Shown: one piece after another, positions 30,563-40,821 of the stretch | Position numbering within the stretch: position 1 is the first letter of the stretch | Layout of the letters: each line of letters starts with the position of its first letter | Source: Zizania palustris | Taxonomy: Eukaryota; Streptophyta; Magnoliopsida; Poales; Poaceae | Reading direction: 5' to 3' | Length of the DNA: 64,000 bases | Assembly (NCBI GenBank): GCA_019279435.1 | Contig: JAAALK010000286.1 | Span: 32,735,712-32,799,711, forward strand | Position numbers and translations under genes: made by a program | Notes under the pieces: generated by a model | Seen by the model: the letters and a program-made list of their open reading frames with translations, nothing else | Told to the model about the DNA's origin: nothing | Databases searched by the model: none

Positions 30563-31931
30563 ATCTCCCCCTTGATGAATGCATTGTCAACACTTCACTT
30601 CTTCAGCTCTTCAGTACCTGCAAACAACTGTGGAAACACGAAAACAAAGCACAAGAAAAACAAAGAAGAAAAATAGAGTAAAAGATTAACCCAAATGACC
30701 AAAAGCCGAGCAAAAGCAAGAAGCGGTCATTATGGTTAACCAAAGATAAAAGCTCAGAATGAGTGCGATCTCAGAAACATCAACAAGGATATCAAAAGAG
30801 TAAGTGAGACAAAAACTCCCCCTCGAACTCTTATCCCAAAATTTCTCCCCCTTGTTGACAAGTGAACTCATCAAGCACTCAAAAGAGACACAGACTCCCC
30901 CTCAAACACAACTCCCCCTCAAAATATGCAATGAATGCAACTGGGGTGCATGAGGAGTGAATAAAGCACGCTTCTTAGATATGATTGACTGCAATTACAA
31001 CATCTAATAGATACAGCAAAAGACATACTGTTAACGATACATGGCATGATCAGTGCAACAGATGATATCTAAAGAAAGTCATTAGCACGCATGTTCAATT
31101 TTGCAAACAAAAGCATCACCATATTTTCCAGTTAACAAGCAAGGTAAAGCATGAGATTTAAAAGCTAACTGATATCTACCAAGATAAGCCTTGTCCAAAA
31201 CGAAGTGCTTTAGCAAACTTGTTATCATTTCAATTTTCAGGCCTTTTCTTTTCTCTTTTTCATTTATGCCAGGGGTTATTTACATGTCAAACCTTATGCT
31301 GACCGACCAACTCAAGCCTAGGCCAGATATGGACCATCAGAAGCTTAAGACATTGGTCTTGGCATACACTACATTATCCTAGTTCATACCAAAGTGCTAT
31401 GGTACGCAGTCCAGAACAATGCAATGCGACAAAGCAAACCCACCTGGTTCTTTGCAAGTAATGCATAAAGAGGCATGGAATTTTCATTTTTCATCATTTT
31501 TCATCATTTTTATAGCACATTTTCATGTTTTAAAGCAGAAAGATGTCCAAGTTGCATATCGGCATCTATGTGAGGAACGAGCTACAAGGTATGTAAACAG
31601 ATAACAAAAACACTCAGCCTACACATGCTAGTTACCAGAAGCAAGAACATTCAGCCTACGCATGCTAGTTACCAGAAGCAATGGTGATCATTTTTCCAGT
31701 TTAAAGCATAAAAGCCATGCATATGACAGATATCAGACATATCAAGTGAACTGAACCAAAGCATGATCATTGACAAGTAATCAAAAGCATGTACCAGCTA
31801 GAATAAGTAAAGCAGTTCAATCATATAACAGAAGCAGCTCAAAAGAGTGATATGTGAATATGTATGATATGAACACACACAAAAAGACTCAAGAAAAGAG
31901 TAAAGAAGAAAGAAAACTGAAGCAAAATATC
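30563..31931 (-). other. Copia A2 polypurine tract and non-coding 3' region
   Basis: The polypurine tract reads AAGGGGGAGAT on the minus strand just outside the LTR (30563-30573). Further CTCCCCCT motifs on the plus strand (about 30810-30920) are extra polypurine-like tracts. The remaining about 1 kb is AT-rich with no supported frame. Confidence 0.8.
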
Positions 31932-32963
31932 CTAGAAAGGATACACAACACCCAAATCCCCTCGTAAACGCTCAAAGGTAGACAGATCTAGGGGTTTGGT
32001 GAAAATATCAGCCAACTGATGATGGGTATCAACATGAACAAGGTCAATGACACCTTTCTCATATTGATCCCTCAGAAAGTGAAAGCGCACATCAATGTGT
32101 TTGGTTTTTGAATGGAGACACGGGTTTTTCCCTACACTAATAGCACTGGTGCTGTCGCAAAACAATGGAACCCTGGTAGGAAAGAATAACCCAAAATCTC
32201 GCAGGGTGGAAATCATCCAAACTAACTGTGAGCAGCAGTTAGCAGCAGCTACATACTCAACCTCAGTGGTCGAAAGAGCAACTCCAGATTGCTTTCGAGA
32301 AGACCAAGAAACAAGGGAAGAACCAAGAAACTGGCAAGTACCAGAAGTCGACTTGCGATCCAACCGGCACCCACTAAAGATTGCATCCGAAAAGCTAGAT
32401 AAATCGAGAGATGATGAAGCTGAATAGAAAAGACCGAGATCGAGCGCATAGGTAAGATACCTGAAGATGTGCTTGACAGCCTGTCGATGAGACACGCGCG
32501 GTGAAGACTGAAAACGCGCGCAAAGTCCCACGGCGAACTGAATGTCCGGTCTTGTCGCCGTTAAGTACAATAGTGAACCAATCATCCCTCGAAACTCCCT
32601 CTCGTTGACCTTGACGCCGCTCTTGTCCTTGTCCAGACCCCCAGATGTGCCCATCGGGGTTATCTGGGGCTTCAACTCCCCACCAAAGTCAAATTTCTTA
32701 AGCATGTCACGAGTGTACTTACCTTGGTGGATGAAGGTGCCGTCCTTGGTCTGCTTGATCTGGAGCCCTAAGAAATACTTGAGCTCACCCATGAGGCTCA
32801 TCTCAAACTCGTTGTGCATCTTCCCTTGACCACTGTTCCCGAATGTGATGTACTCTTTGGAGCTCGGGGGAGTGAGACTGGAGAACCATCTGCGATGTCC
32901 CGTCATGTGACGAGAACATCCTGAGTCCATGATCCAAACGTCCTCCAGTCCCCGATCCTGCAC
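31932..32963 (-). pseudogene. Copia A2 pol: protease start fused in frame to RT end and RNase H
   Basis: One open frame of about 343 codons begins with the protease segment (WIMDSGCSRHMTG ... GNSGQGK). It passes directly at 32819/32820 into the last part of RT (NEFEMSLMGELKYFLGL) and a complete RNase H (FSDAIFSGCRLDRKSTSG, LFCDSTSAIS, HQLADIFTKPLD). Integrase and the RT active site are absent, a loss of over 2 kb compared with B/D, yet the frame is kept. At the equivalent place A1 has the splice-donor-like AAA/GTAAGT (minus strand, 1948-1956). RNase H has the substitution D to S/I around FSDAIFS versus YSDADFA in B. Confidence 0.9.
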
Positions 32964-32965
32964 AA

Positions 32966-34681
32966 TCAGTGGCTGTAAGTGGGAGCAAATGGTCCGACAC
33001 CAGGTTTAGAAAAAGAGCTAAACCAGTGTCGAGCCATCTGCTCAAAACACGGAAAGTAGAAATCATCATGAGATTTCGGACCAAAACGTGGCTCAAAGCG
33101 CGGTCCTCGGTTCTGCCTAAAGCCTCGGCCACGAGGTCCGGGACCGTAGCCAACACGGACTAGATCTCTGCCGAAACGAACACCACCATCTGGAGCACGG
33201 GCATGAAAGTCGTCTCCCCTACCACCACCTACACGACGCGGCCTGGCCTCCAGCCTCTCCCCGCGTCGAGGAACAAGCAGCCTACCACCCTGCTGGTAGA
33301 ACTGCTCCTGACCACCACAAGCTCTCTCTGCTCTCTCAACCCACTTCCTCCTGAAGCAAAACTCCGCAAGATGCCCGTCTTTCTGACAGTACTCACAATG
33401 ATAGGTGGGCTTCTTGGGATGTGGTTGAGGCTTGGGATTCTTGGGCTTGGTGGTGTTAGGTGTAGTCTTCTTGGGTTGAGAGGGTCCAGGAAGAGAGTCT
33501 AGAGAAGAGTGGAGGTGTTTGGGCTTTGGAACCCAGATAGGCTTCTTGGGTGGAGCTTTGGGTGGTTCATGAATCACTCCATCCTTGGGCTGACAAGCCT
33601 GAGAGGACTCAGTGGAGTGAGTCTTAGGGTATCTCTTCTCAGGAGTCATTTTACTTCACTCCACTGCCCGGCTAATGGCACTCTCAAAGTTAGCCTTGGT
33701 GTAGGTGTAACCTACTCCAAACCCATCCTGCCTCTTGAACTGCTGGATCATCATGCCGAGTTGGGGCTCTCTGGCACTGATCCAACTCAGGATAGAACGG
33801 AGGTAAAAGTTCTCATTCTGAGAATCAGCTAGCTCCTCTCTCATGGAATCTAGAACCTCCACCTGAGACAAGCAGGTCTCACACTCACTCTCTACTTGGA
33901 CAGACTTTTCGGCTTTCAGCTTGATCAATTCCATTCTAAGAGACAAACAGTTCTCACAGATAGTGGGTGGAACTGATAGTGTCTCAAGCTCTAGCCTAGT
34001 CTGCGCAAGCTCAGCTCTCAACCTCTCCAAATTACCCAAATGCTCATCGCCCTCGGATTTCAGCTCAGCTAAGGCAGCTAGATGAGATGGGCAATCAACA
34101 CAGGGTGCGACGACAGTGGCTTAAGCATCTTTCAGCTCCAGCTGAGCGCTTTCAAGCTCAGTGGCCAAAGTGTCCCTCTCATCAACCCTTTCTGTGTACT
34201 TGGACTTCAGAGTCGACAAGTCACACAGAAGCACCTCACATTTCAAGCACTCACTGCTATCACCCAAGCAGGGGGAGGAAGATAGACTCTCAATTCTGCC
34301 GTTGGCCACGGCAAGCTCACTCTCTAACTCATCTATCCTCTTCTTGGCCCCCCTAAGCACTTTTTCCTGATACTTTAACTCCTGACGATTGCTCTCAAGT
34401 AAATCAACAATTTCACGCTCATAAGATGATACCTTTTCGTTGTCGTCGTCAGAGTCATCGGAGGAGCTCTTTTCTTCCTTATCCCCAAGAGCCATTGAGC
34501 AGAAGCTCTTGCGGGATCTTCGGCGCTGGTGTGAGTGGCTCATCGGTCTGTCCCCGAAAGCCATGAAGCAGAGGCCCGCCGGATCGTCCTTGTCCTTCCC
34601 CTTCCTGATGACGATCTCCTCGTCGCTTGAGCTTGCTGAAGAAGAAGACATGGACTGCTTGGAGTAGCTCTTCTCCATCTC
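32966..34681 (-). pseudogene. Copia A2 gag, N-terminus missing, two in-frame stops
   Basis: It matches A1 Gag from about residue 360 to the end in a single frame: helical region, Pro/Lys-rich stretch, second knuckle (CEYCQKDGHLAEFC) and Arg/Gly-rich tail. Two stops interrupt it: a TGA at about 33653 where A1 has Trp, and a TAA at about 34121 where A1 has Gln; both are single transitions. The N-terminal core and first knuckle were removed by a deletion whose other end lies in the 5' LTR. The gag stop again overlaps pol in the -1 frame. Confidence 0.9.
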
Positions 34682-34875
34682 CCATGTACCCGGATTGGGC
34701 CAGCCCGACTTCACAGCCTCCTCTACCCGACAGTCGCTTGCTGCCCGTGTACCTGAGTCACACGCGGCCCATGAAACAGCAGATCTTCACTCTTCTCAGT
34801 CCTCTTTGACTATCGTTGACAATGACTCATCACATCTAGAGCCATGAGGCCCACGCTATTCAGCATGGCTCCTCA
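34682..34875 (-). repeat. 5' LTR remnant of copia A2 (194 bp)
   Basis: It matches the outer end of the 3' LTR (about 30369-30562) and is followed by the duplication ATAGT. The rest of the LTR, including the promoter-distal part and primer site, is gone. Confidence 0.92.
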
Positions 34876-34880
34876 ATAGT

Positions 34881-35329
34881 GTCCAAGGTATCGGCACAAC
34901 TGCTATAGGTTAAAAATGAGTCGTAGAGATTTGGGTTCCATTATATGATCCTCGTTATTCTCATCCCTGGAATTCTGTTGGTGATAGAGTTTTGGTTAAG
35001 TGTGTATGCTGGTGGGTTCCGGGTGCAAGCTAGGGCATTGGTCGGTAGCACCCGGGGCACTGTAAGGACCTGTCTGCGGGATCCATTGTAATACACTTCC
35101 ATACTAACCACAAGTCTAATGGGTAAGTCCTAACTAAGGTATGAAGTGTTCCAACTCAAGGCACCACTTGGAGATGGGTCAAGCAACACCTGTGGGTGGC
35201 TTGTACCGACGCGGCGCAAAAGGGGGTGCGACGTTAGCCCGAAGTGGCCGGGCGCGCCGGCGAAACCTAGAGCGGGTGTTATCGGCTTGGAGCATTTCAT
35301 GCTGAGGTTTTTGCACGAGTTCCCATGGT
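34881..35329 (+). other. Gypsy left LTR or leader sequence after the A2 insertion
   Basis: No frame is supported. It contains AGCACCCGGGGCACTG-like and GTACCGACG-like stretches of the kind seen in long grass gypsy LTRs. No LTR end (GGGGCATCACA) and no tRNA primer site were found between 28114 and 36303, so the left LTR boundary was probably lost by deletion. Confidence 0.5.
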
Positions 35330-36094
35330 ATGGGTCATCTCGTTACACTTTGGTGTATGGGATTCATCCGGGAGCTCCGGATGATGGTGACCTTCCTCGA
35401 GTTCACCTTCAAGCCCGAGTTCCATGGCGTCTACATGGAGGAGTTCACGGGACCTTGTGACATTTCCGTCATGATTCACGGGTCCGGCGACCACCTGTCG
35501 TTCTTCACGGCAGCACTCAGAGGCCCGACCTTCAACGTCGCGTGCTAGTGTGCCGCCCTCCAGGCCCTCATGAAGCTGAGGATGATCTACGATGATTGTC
35601 TTCAGGACTCATCATTCCGGCTAGTACCGATACGTACTCCCGGCGCCCACTGCAACATCTACGTCGGGTTCCTCTCCGACCGCCATCCGGTCATGGCCCG
35701 ACAGACCCGTCTTCTCTAGGTCATGGATGATCTCCACACTAAGGTCGTGCTCTACGCCGAGGAGCACCACGAGGTAGTCGAGTTCCTTCGTCAGGAGACG
35801 AAGGGCTTGATCCAACAGAATGGCGAGCTGCAGCGCAAGATCATCTAGCTGCAGAAGGACATCACAGAGATGCTTCCCCTTGTCCCAAGGAGGAAGAAGC
35901 CCATCCGTGAGCCAGCCCCTCGCCCCAAAAGGATCACGCCACCACTAGCACCCGTCGGACCATCTAGCTCCAGTGTCACTGCACCACGCCCCGCCATCAT
36001 CGCCGACCCCATCATCGAGAACTTTGTCGAGCCCACCGTCCCTCGGGATGCTCGTGGTTCCGAGAACACGGAGACTGCCTCGGGCAACGAGTAG
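35330..36094 (+). pseudogene. Accessory frame upstream of gypsy gag, three in-frame TAG stops
   Basis: A single frame of 255 codons runs from 35330 to TAG 36092-36094, broken only by TAG at 35546, 35717 and 35846. Its reading is protein-like: FLEFTFKPEFHGVYMEEFTG, then a hydrophilic region (YAEEHHEVVEFLRQETKGL) with heptad-like Leu/Gln spacing, then a Pro/Lys-rich tail. I do not recognise a domain. Position between LTR and gag in the sense orientation fits the additional reading frames reported before gag in some grass gypsy elements; the function is unknown. It may have started further upstream. Confidence 0.6.
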
Positions 36095-36303
36095 ACTCCC
36101 TTAGGCGATAGTTCTCGTTGGATGTTTTATGATTGCTTGATGATTGTGGTACCACCTACAACAGCTTGTGTTGTGGGTGGCATAAAAATAAGAACTTAAA
36201 TGTAACAAAAAATTTAGTACCACTTTTATATAATTCCCCTTGAGATAATTTGGAGTAAAATTCTTTTTTCTCTTATGATTGAAAATATTATTGTTCTCAG
36301 AAG

Positions 36304-37496
36304 ATGGCCGACAACTAGAACACTGGTTCAAACAGCGGAGAAGGGGCATCCAACGGCCTGCCTAGAAGTGTTGTACCCAACTGGGGTGCAACGGGCCAAC
36401 GCCAAACTGGACCACCATCTGCCAACCATCCCACCTTGGCGGAAATGATGGCAAACCAGAACCAGTTGATCACCACCCTCCTAACACAAATGCAGCGCCA
36501 ACAGGCTTAGTTGGACCATCTGCAGCAGCAAAATGTGGAGTCAGTCCCTCGTCCAACAGCCCCCACTCCCGCGCCTTAGCTCTCAGAGTTCTTGCGTGTG
36601 AGACCCCCCATCTTCTCAAGCACGACAAACCCCATGGAGGCCAGCGATTGGCTCCAGACCATCGGGAAGAAGTTGGACCTCCTCCCGTGCTCCGACTGGG
36701 AGCGAGTGGCGTTCGCCACTCACTAGCTCTAGGGACCCGCCGCGGAATGGTGGGACAACTACCGTGAGTCCCAGCCGGAGGATCAAAAGGTGACTTGGGC
36801 GGAGTTCACCATCGCCTTCCGTGTGGATCACGTCCCCGCCGGAGTTGTCGCCGTCAAGCAGCAGGAGTTCCGGGACCTGCAGCAAGGGAGCCGGACCGTC
36901 ATGGAATACCTCCATGAGTTCAACCGTCTGGCCCACTACGTGCTAGAGGAAGTGCGGACCGATGCTCTCCACCAAGCCAAGATCCTTCGGGGACTAAAGG
37001 ATGAGCTCTCCATATAGCTCATCGTTGCAGACTACGCCGACTTCCAATGGTTGGTGAACAAGGCTCTCATCCAAGAGACTGAATAGAACAAGCTGGACCT
37101 CAAGAAAAGGAAGATGATCGCCTTCAAGCATCACCAAGGGAACACCTAGAGGCCCCGCTTCGTCCCTCCACCACCAGCGCCCGCCTACCCCATCCTCGAC
37201 CCGTCTATAGGTTGTCGCATGCCGCCAGTGGCTCTAATGTCGGGAACCCTCGCCTCGCTCCACCAGCTTCGGCCGCTCAACCAGCACCCGCCACCAAAGC
37301 CCCGATGCTGAGGGACCGCAACGGCAAGACGATCATCTGTTTCAACTGCCGGAAGGAAGGGAACTACTCCCACCAGTGTCCTCACCCCAAGCAGCCCCAA
37401 GGCGCGACACCCAACCAGGCGGTTCACGCCCGCGTCAACCACATCAGCGCCGAAGAGGCTCGGGAGGCCCCCGAAGTCGTGCTCGGCATGTTCACA
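36304..37496 (+). pseudogene. Gypsy (Tekay-type) gag with eight TAG stops and one frameshift
   Basis: Start ATG at 36304. The retrotransposon Gag core is clear (FLRVRPPIF, AEWWDNYRE, TWAEFTIAFR, RTVMEYLHEFNRLAHY). The frame is interrupted only by TAG at 36316, 36508, 36577, 36724, 36730, 37015, 37084 and 37147, at places where glutamine is the natural reading. A frame change near 37200 leads to the zinc knuckle CFNCRKEGNYSHQC, in which the metal-binding His of CX2CX4HX4C is Asn. The frame ends in TAA at 37497-37499. Confidence 0.88.
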
Positions 37497-37500
37497 TAAA

Positions 37501-39360
37501 TTCCATACCCAGAATAGTGTTGTTTGATTCTGTGGCAACACATTCTTTCATATCAGAAGGTTTTGTGAGAACAAACAATTTGGAAGTACTCCCTCTGCCC
37601 ATCCCCATGATGATCGCCACCCCCGGCAAGAGGACCCTAGCTAATATGTTCAGCCCAAGGGTAAGGATAGAAATCCAAGGGGTGTTATTTTGGGTCGAGC
37701 CAGTTCTTATCGAGTGCTCGGGACTCGACCTCATCCTAGGGATGGTTTGGTTGATGAAGCACAAGGGAGTAATAGATTGCGCTAGTAAGTCCGTCACTGT
37801 GACCAGTTCCGGAGATGAAGCCATCACCTTTAAGATGACTACTCGTGGTCCTAGCGGAGTATCTCTTCACTCGCTGGCCCTTGAGGAAGTGCCCGTAATC
37901 CGTGAATACATGGACGTATTCCCAGAAGACCTGCCAGGGATGCCTCCCAAGAGGGACATCGAATTCAGAATCGAGCTTGTCCTCGGGACCACCCCAATCT
38001 CCAAGTGCCCATACCGAATGGCCGCCAATGAGCTAGCCAAAGTCAAGAGCAATATTGAGGACTTGGAACAGAAAGGTTACATCCTACCGAGTACCTCACC
38101 TTGGGTTGCATCGGTCATCTTCGCCATGAAGAAAGACAAGACCAAAAGAATGTGTGTGTACTATAGAGCCTTGAACAAGGTGACCATCAAGAATAAGTAC
38201 CCGCTGCCTCGAATCGATGACCTATTCGACCAGCTAAAGGGATCCTCAATGTTCTCCAAGATCGACCTCAGGTCAGGCTACCACCAGTTGAGGATTAGGG
38301 AAGAAGACATCCCCAAGACTGCCTTCACATCCCGTTACGGATTATACGAGTATACCGTGATGTTGTTCGGACTCACGAATGCACTGGCTTCTTCATGAAC
38401 ATGATGAACAATGTATTCATGGAGTTCTTGGACAAGTTCATTGTGGTATTCATTGACGACATCCTCGTCTACTCCAAGACCAAGGAAGAGCATGAAGCCC
38501 ACCTCCGTCTGACCCTAGGAAAGTTGAGTGAGCAGCAATTGTACGCCAAATACAACAAGTGTGAGTTTTGGTCGTCCGAGGTGAAGTTTCTCGGCCATGT
38601 CATATCTGCTGGAGGAATAGCAGTGGACCCAACCACCGTGGAAGAAGTGACCAATTGGTTACAGCCTACGAACGTGAACGAGATCCGGAGTTTTCTAGGA
38701 TTGGCCAGATATTATCGCAGGTTCATCGAGAACTTTTCGAAGATAGCCAAGCCCATGACCAGACTGCTGCATAAGGAAGTGAAGTTCGAATGGACTCCAG
38801 ATTGTGAAAAATTCTTTCAGACCCTCAAGAACAAGCTCGTGTCAGCCCCAATTCTAACCCTGCCAAACATCCGGAAGGACTTCCACGTCTACTGTGATGC
38901 CTCTCGCCAAGGGTTGGGATGTGTTTTGATGCAAGATGGGAAGGTGATATCCTATGCCTCTCGTCAGCTGAGGCCTCATGAGTTAAATTACCCGACCCAC
39001 GACCTAGAATTGGAAGTTGTGGTTCACGCCTTGAAGATATGGAGACATTATCTTGTGGGTAATCGGTGTGAAGTCTTCACCGACCACAAAAGCCTTAAGT
39101 ACATATTCACCCAACCGAACTTGAACCTCAGACAAAGAAGGTGGTTGGAGTTGATCAAGGATTATGACTTACGCATCCACTATCATCCAGGCACGACAAA
39201 CGTAGTGGCAGATGCCCTAAGCTGGAAGGGGTACTATAATGCCATCATGGTGCAAGACCAAGCATCATTGTTATACAAGCAGATGGAAAGGTTGAATTTA
39301 GGGATCACCACCATGGCGTACCTCGCGGCCCTAGAAGCCAGGACTGTCTTAATGGACTAG
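37501..39360 (+). pseudogene. Gypsy protease, RT and RNase H
   Basis: The protease core is LFDSVATHSFIS; the glycine of DSGAT is Val, so the active-site loop is damaged. RT follows with SPWVASVIFAMKKD, RMCVYYRALN, KYPLPRIDDLFDQL, KIDLRSGYHQ and the active site FIDDILVYSK. A one-base loss near 38390 (at FGLTNA) shifts the frame; the second part reads on from 38395. RNase H shows YCDASRQGLGCVLMQDGK, ELEVVVHALKIWRHYL and FTDHKSLKYI. The frame ends in TAG at 39358, a place where glutamine continues into the integrase. Confidence 0.92.
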
Positions 39361-40797
39361 ATCTGTGAGACGCAAAAGGAATACCCTGATATCTTAGAGA
39401 TCCAGAAGAATATGAGGAAGAGTAAAGCCCCAGGGTTCTCTGAAGACGAGAACGGTATCGTTTGGTTTGGAAACCGGATATGTGTGCTCGACAAGCTAGA
39501 GTTGAAGGCCCTCATCCTTCAAGAAGCCCATGAGACTCTATACTCCATACATCCTGGGAGTACAAATATGTAACAAGACCTGAAGGAGAAATATTGGTTG
39601 GTCAGCATGAAGAGGGAAATAGCTGAGTATGTGGCCAAGTGCGACACATGCCGGCGAGTCAAGGTAGAACACCAGAGGCCTGCCGGACTTTTGCAACCCC
39701 TCAAGGTCCCCGAATGGAAGTGGGAAGAAGTAGGGATGGACTGCATCACAGGATTGCCAAGGACCCAAGCTGGTCATGACTCTATCTGAGTGATCATCGA
39801 TCGACTCACCAAGGTGGCTCATTTCATCCCCGTCAAGACGACATACAATGTCGCTAGATTGGCTGAGTTATACATGACCCGGATCATGTGCCTACACGGA
39901 GTTCCTAAGAAGATCGTATCCGATTGAGGGAGTCAGTTCACCTCCAAGTTTTGGAAGAATCTTCAAGAAGAGCTCGGCACCCGGCTGAACTTCAGTACCG
40001 CCTATCATCCATAGACCGATGGACAGACCGAAAGGGTGAACCAAGTGTTGGAAGATATGCTTAGAGCCTGCGCTCTAGACTTTGGCGGAATGTGGGATAA
40101 GAACTTGCCTTATGCGGAGTTCTCCTACAACAACAACTATCAAGTTAGTCTGCAGATGTCCCCGTTTGAGGCACTTTACGGGCGTAAGTGCAGAATGTCG
40201 TTACTCTGGGATCAGACCGAAGAGTCGCAACTATTCGGGACAGATATTTTGCGAGAAGCAGAAGACAGGGTTAAGGTCATTAGGGACAGGTTAAAGATAG
40301 CCCAGTCTAGACAAAAGAGCTATGTCGATAACCGTCAAAGAGATATGACCTTTGAGGAGGGCGATTACGTCTACCTCCGAGTCACTCCCCTCTGAGGTAT
40401 CCAAAGGTTCAACATGAGAGGGAAGTTAGCCCCCCGTTATGTCGGACCCTTTCAGATCCTCCACCGGCAAGGAGAGGTTGCATATCAGTTGGAGCTACCA
40501 CCATCTTTAGCAGGAGTCCATGATGTGTTCCACGTCTCTCAGCTGAAGAAATGTCTCCGTGTGCCCACCGAACAGGCCGACCTCTAGTAGCTCAACGTCC
40601 AAGAAGACTTAACCTACATCGAGAAAACCGTCCAGATTCTGGAAGTCAAGGAAAGAGTAACTAGAAGCTGTGTGGTTCGCTTCTGTAAGGTTCAGTGGGA
40701 CAATCACCCCGTCGAAGAAGCCACATGGGAAAAAGAGGATGAGCTAAATACCTAGTACCCCGAGCTATTCGAGGAGCTTTCCGAATCTCGAGGATGA
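39361..40797 (+). pseudogene. Gypsy integrase with C-terminal chromodomain
   Basis: The same frame as RNase H continues through the HHCC zinc finger (HPGST ... CDTCRRVK), the core (GMDCITGLPRT; HGVPKKIVSD with the following Arg replaced by TGA; TDGQTERVNQVLEDMLRA), the GPF/GPY region (RYVGPFQIL, VFHVSQLKKCL) and a chromodomain at about 40606-40780 (QWDNHPVEEATWE). In-frame stops: TAA 39571, TGA 39787, TGA 39925, TAG 40012, TGA 40393, TAG 40585 and 40588, TAG 40753; final TGA 40795-40797. Chromodomains of this kind bind heterochromatin marks and direct insertion. It is inactive. Confidence 0.9.
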
Positions 40798-40821
40798 GAT
40801 TCTTTGTAAGGGGGATAGGTT

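Larger units (their letters stand above)
28523..34875 (-). mobile_element. Copia element A2 (same family as A1), internally deleted
   Basis: Flanked by a perfect 5-bp duplication ATAGT (28518-28522 and 34876-34880). It keeps a full 3' LTR (28523-30562), the end of pol, the C-terminal two thirds of gag and only the last 194 bp of the 5' LTR. Three losses mark it: most of the 5' LTR with the primer site and gag N-terminus, the whole integrase with most of RT (in frame), and point stops in gag. The element is non-autonomous and cannot prime reverse transcription. Confidence 0.94.

Noticed and set aside
36304..37149. TAG reassignment or programmed readthrough in the gypsy gag
   Set aside because: Nuclear plant genes here use TAG as a normal stop (phosphatase gene, 10783-10785), and pol also carries TGA, TAA and frameshifts. 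Decay of CAG is simpler.
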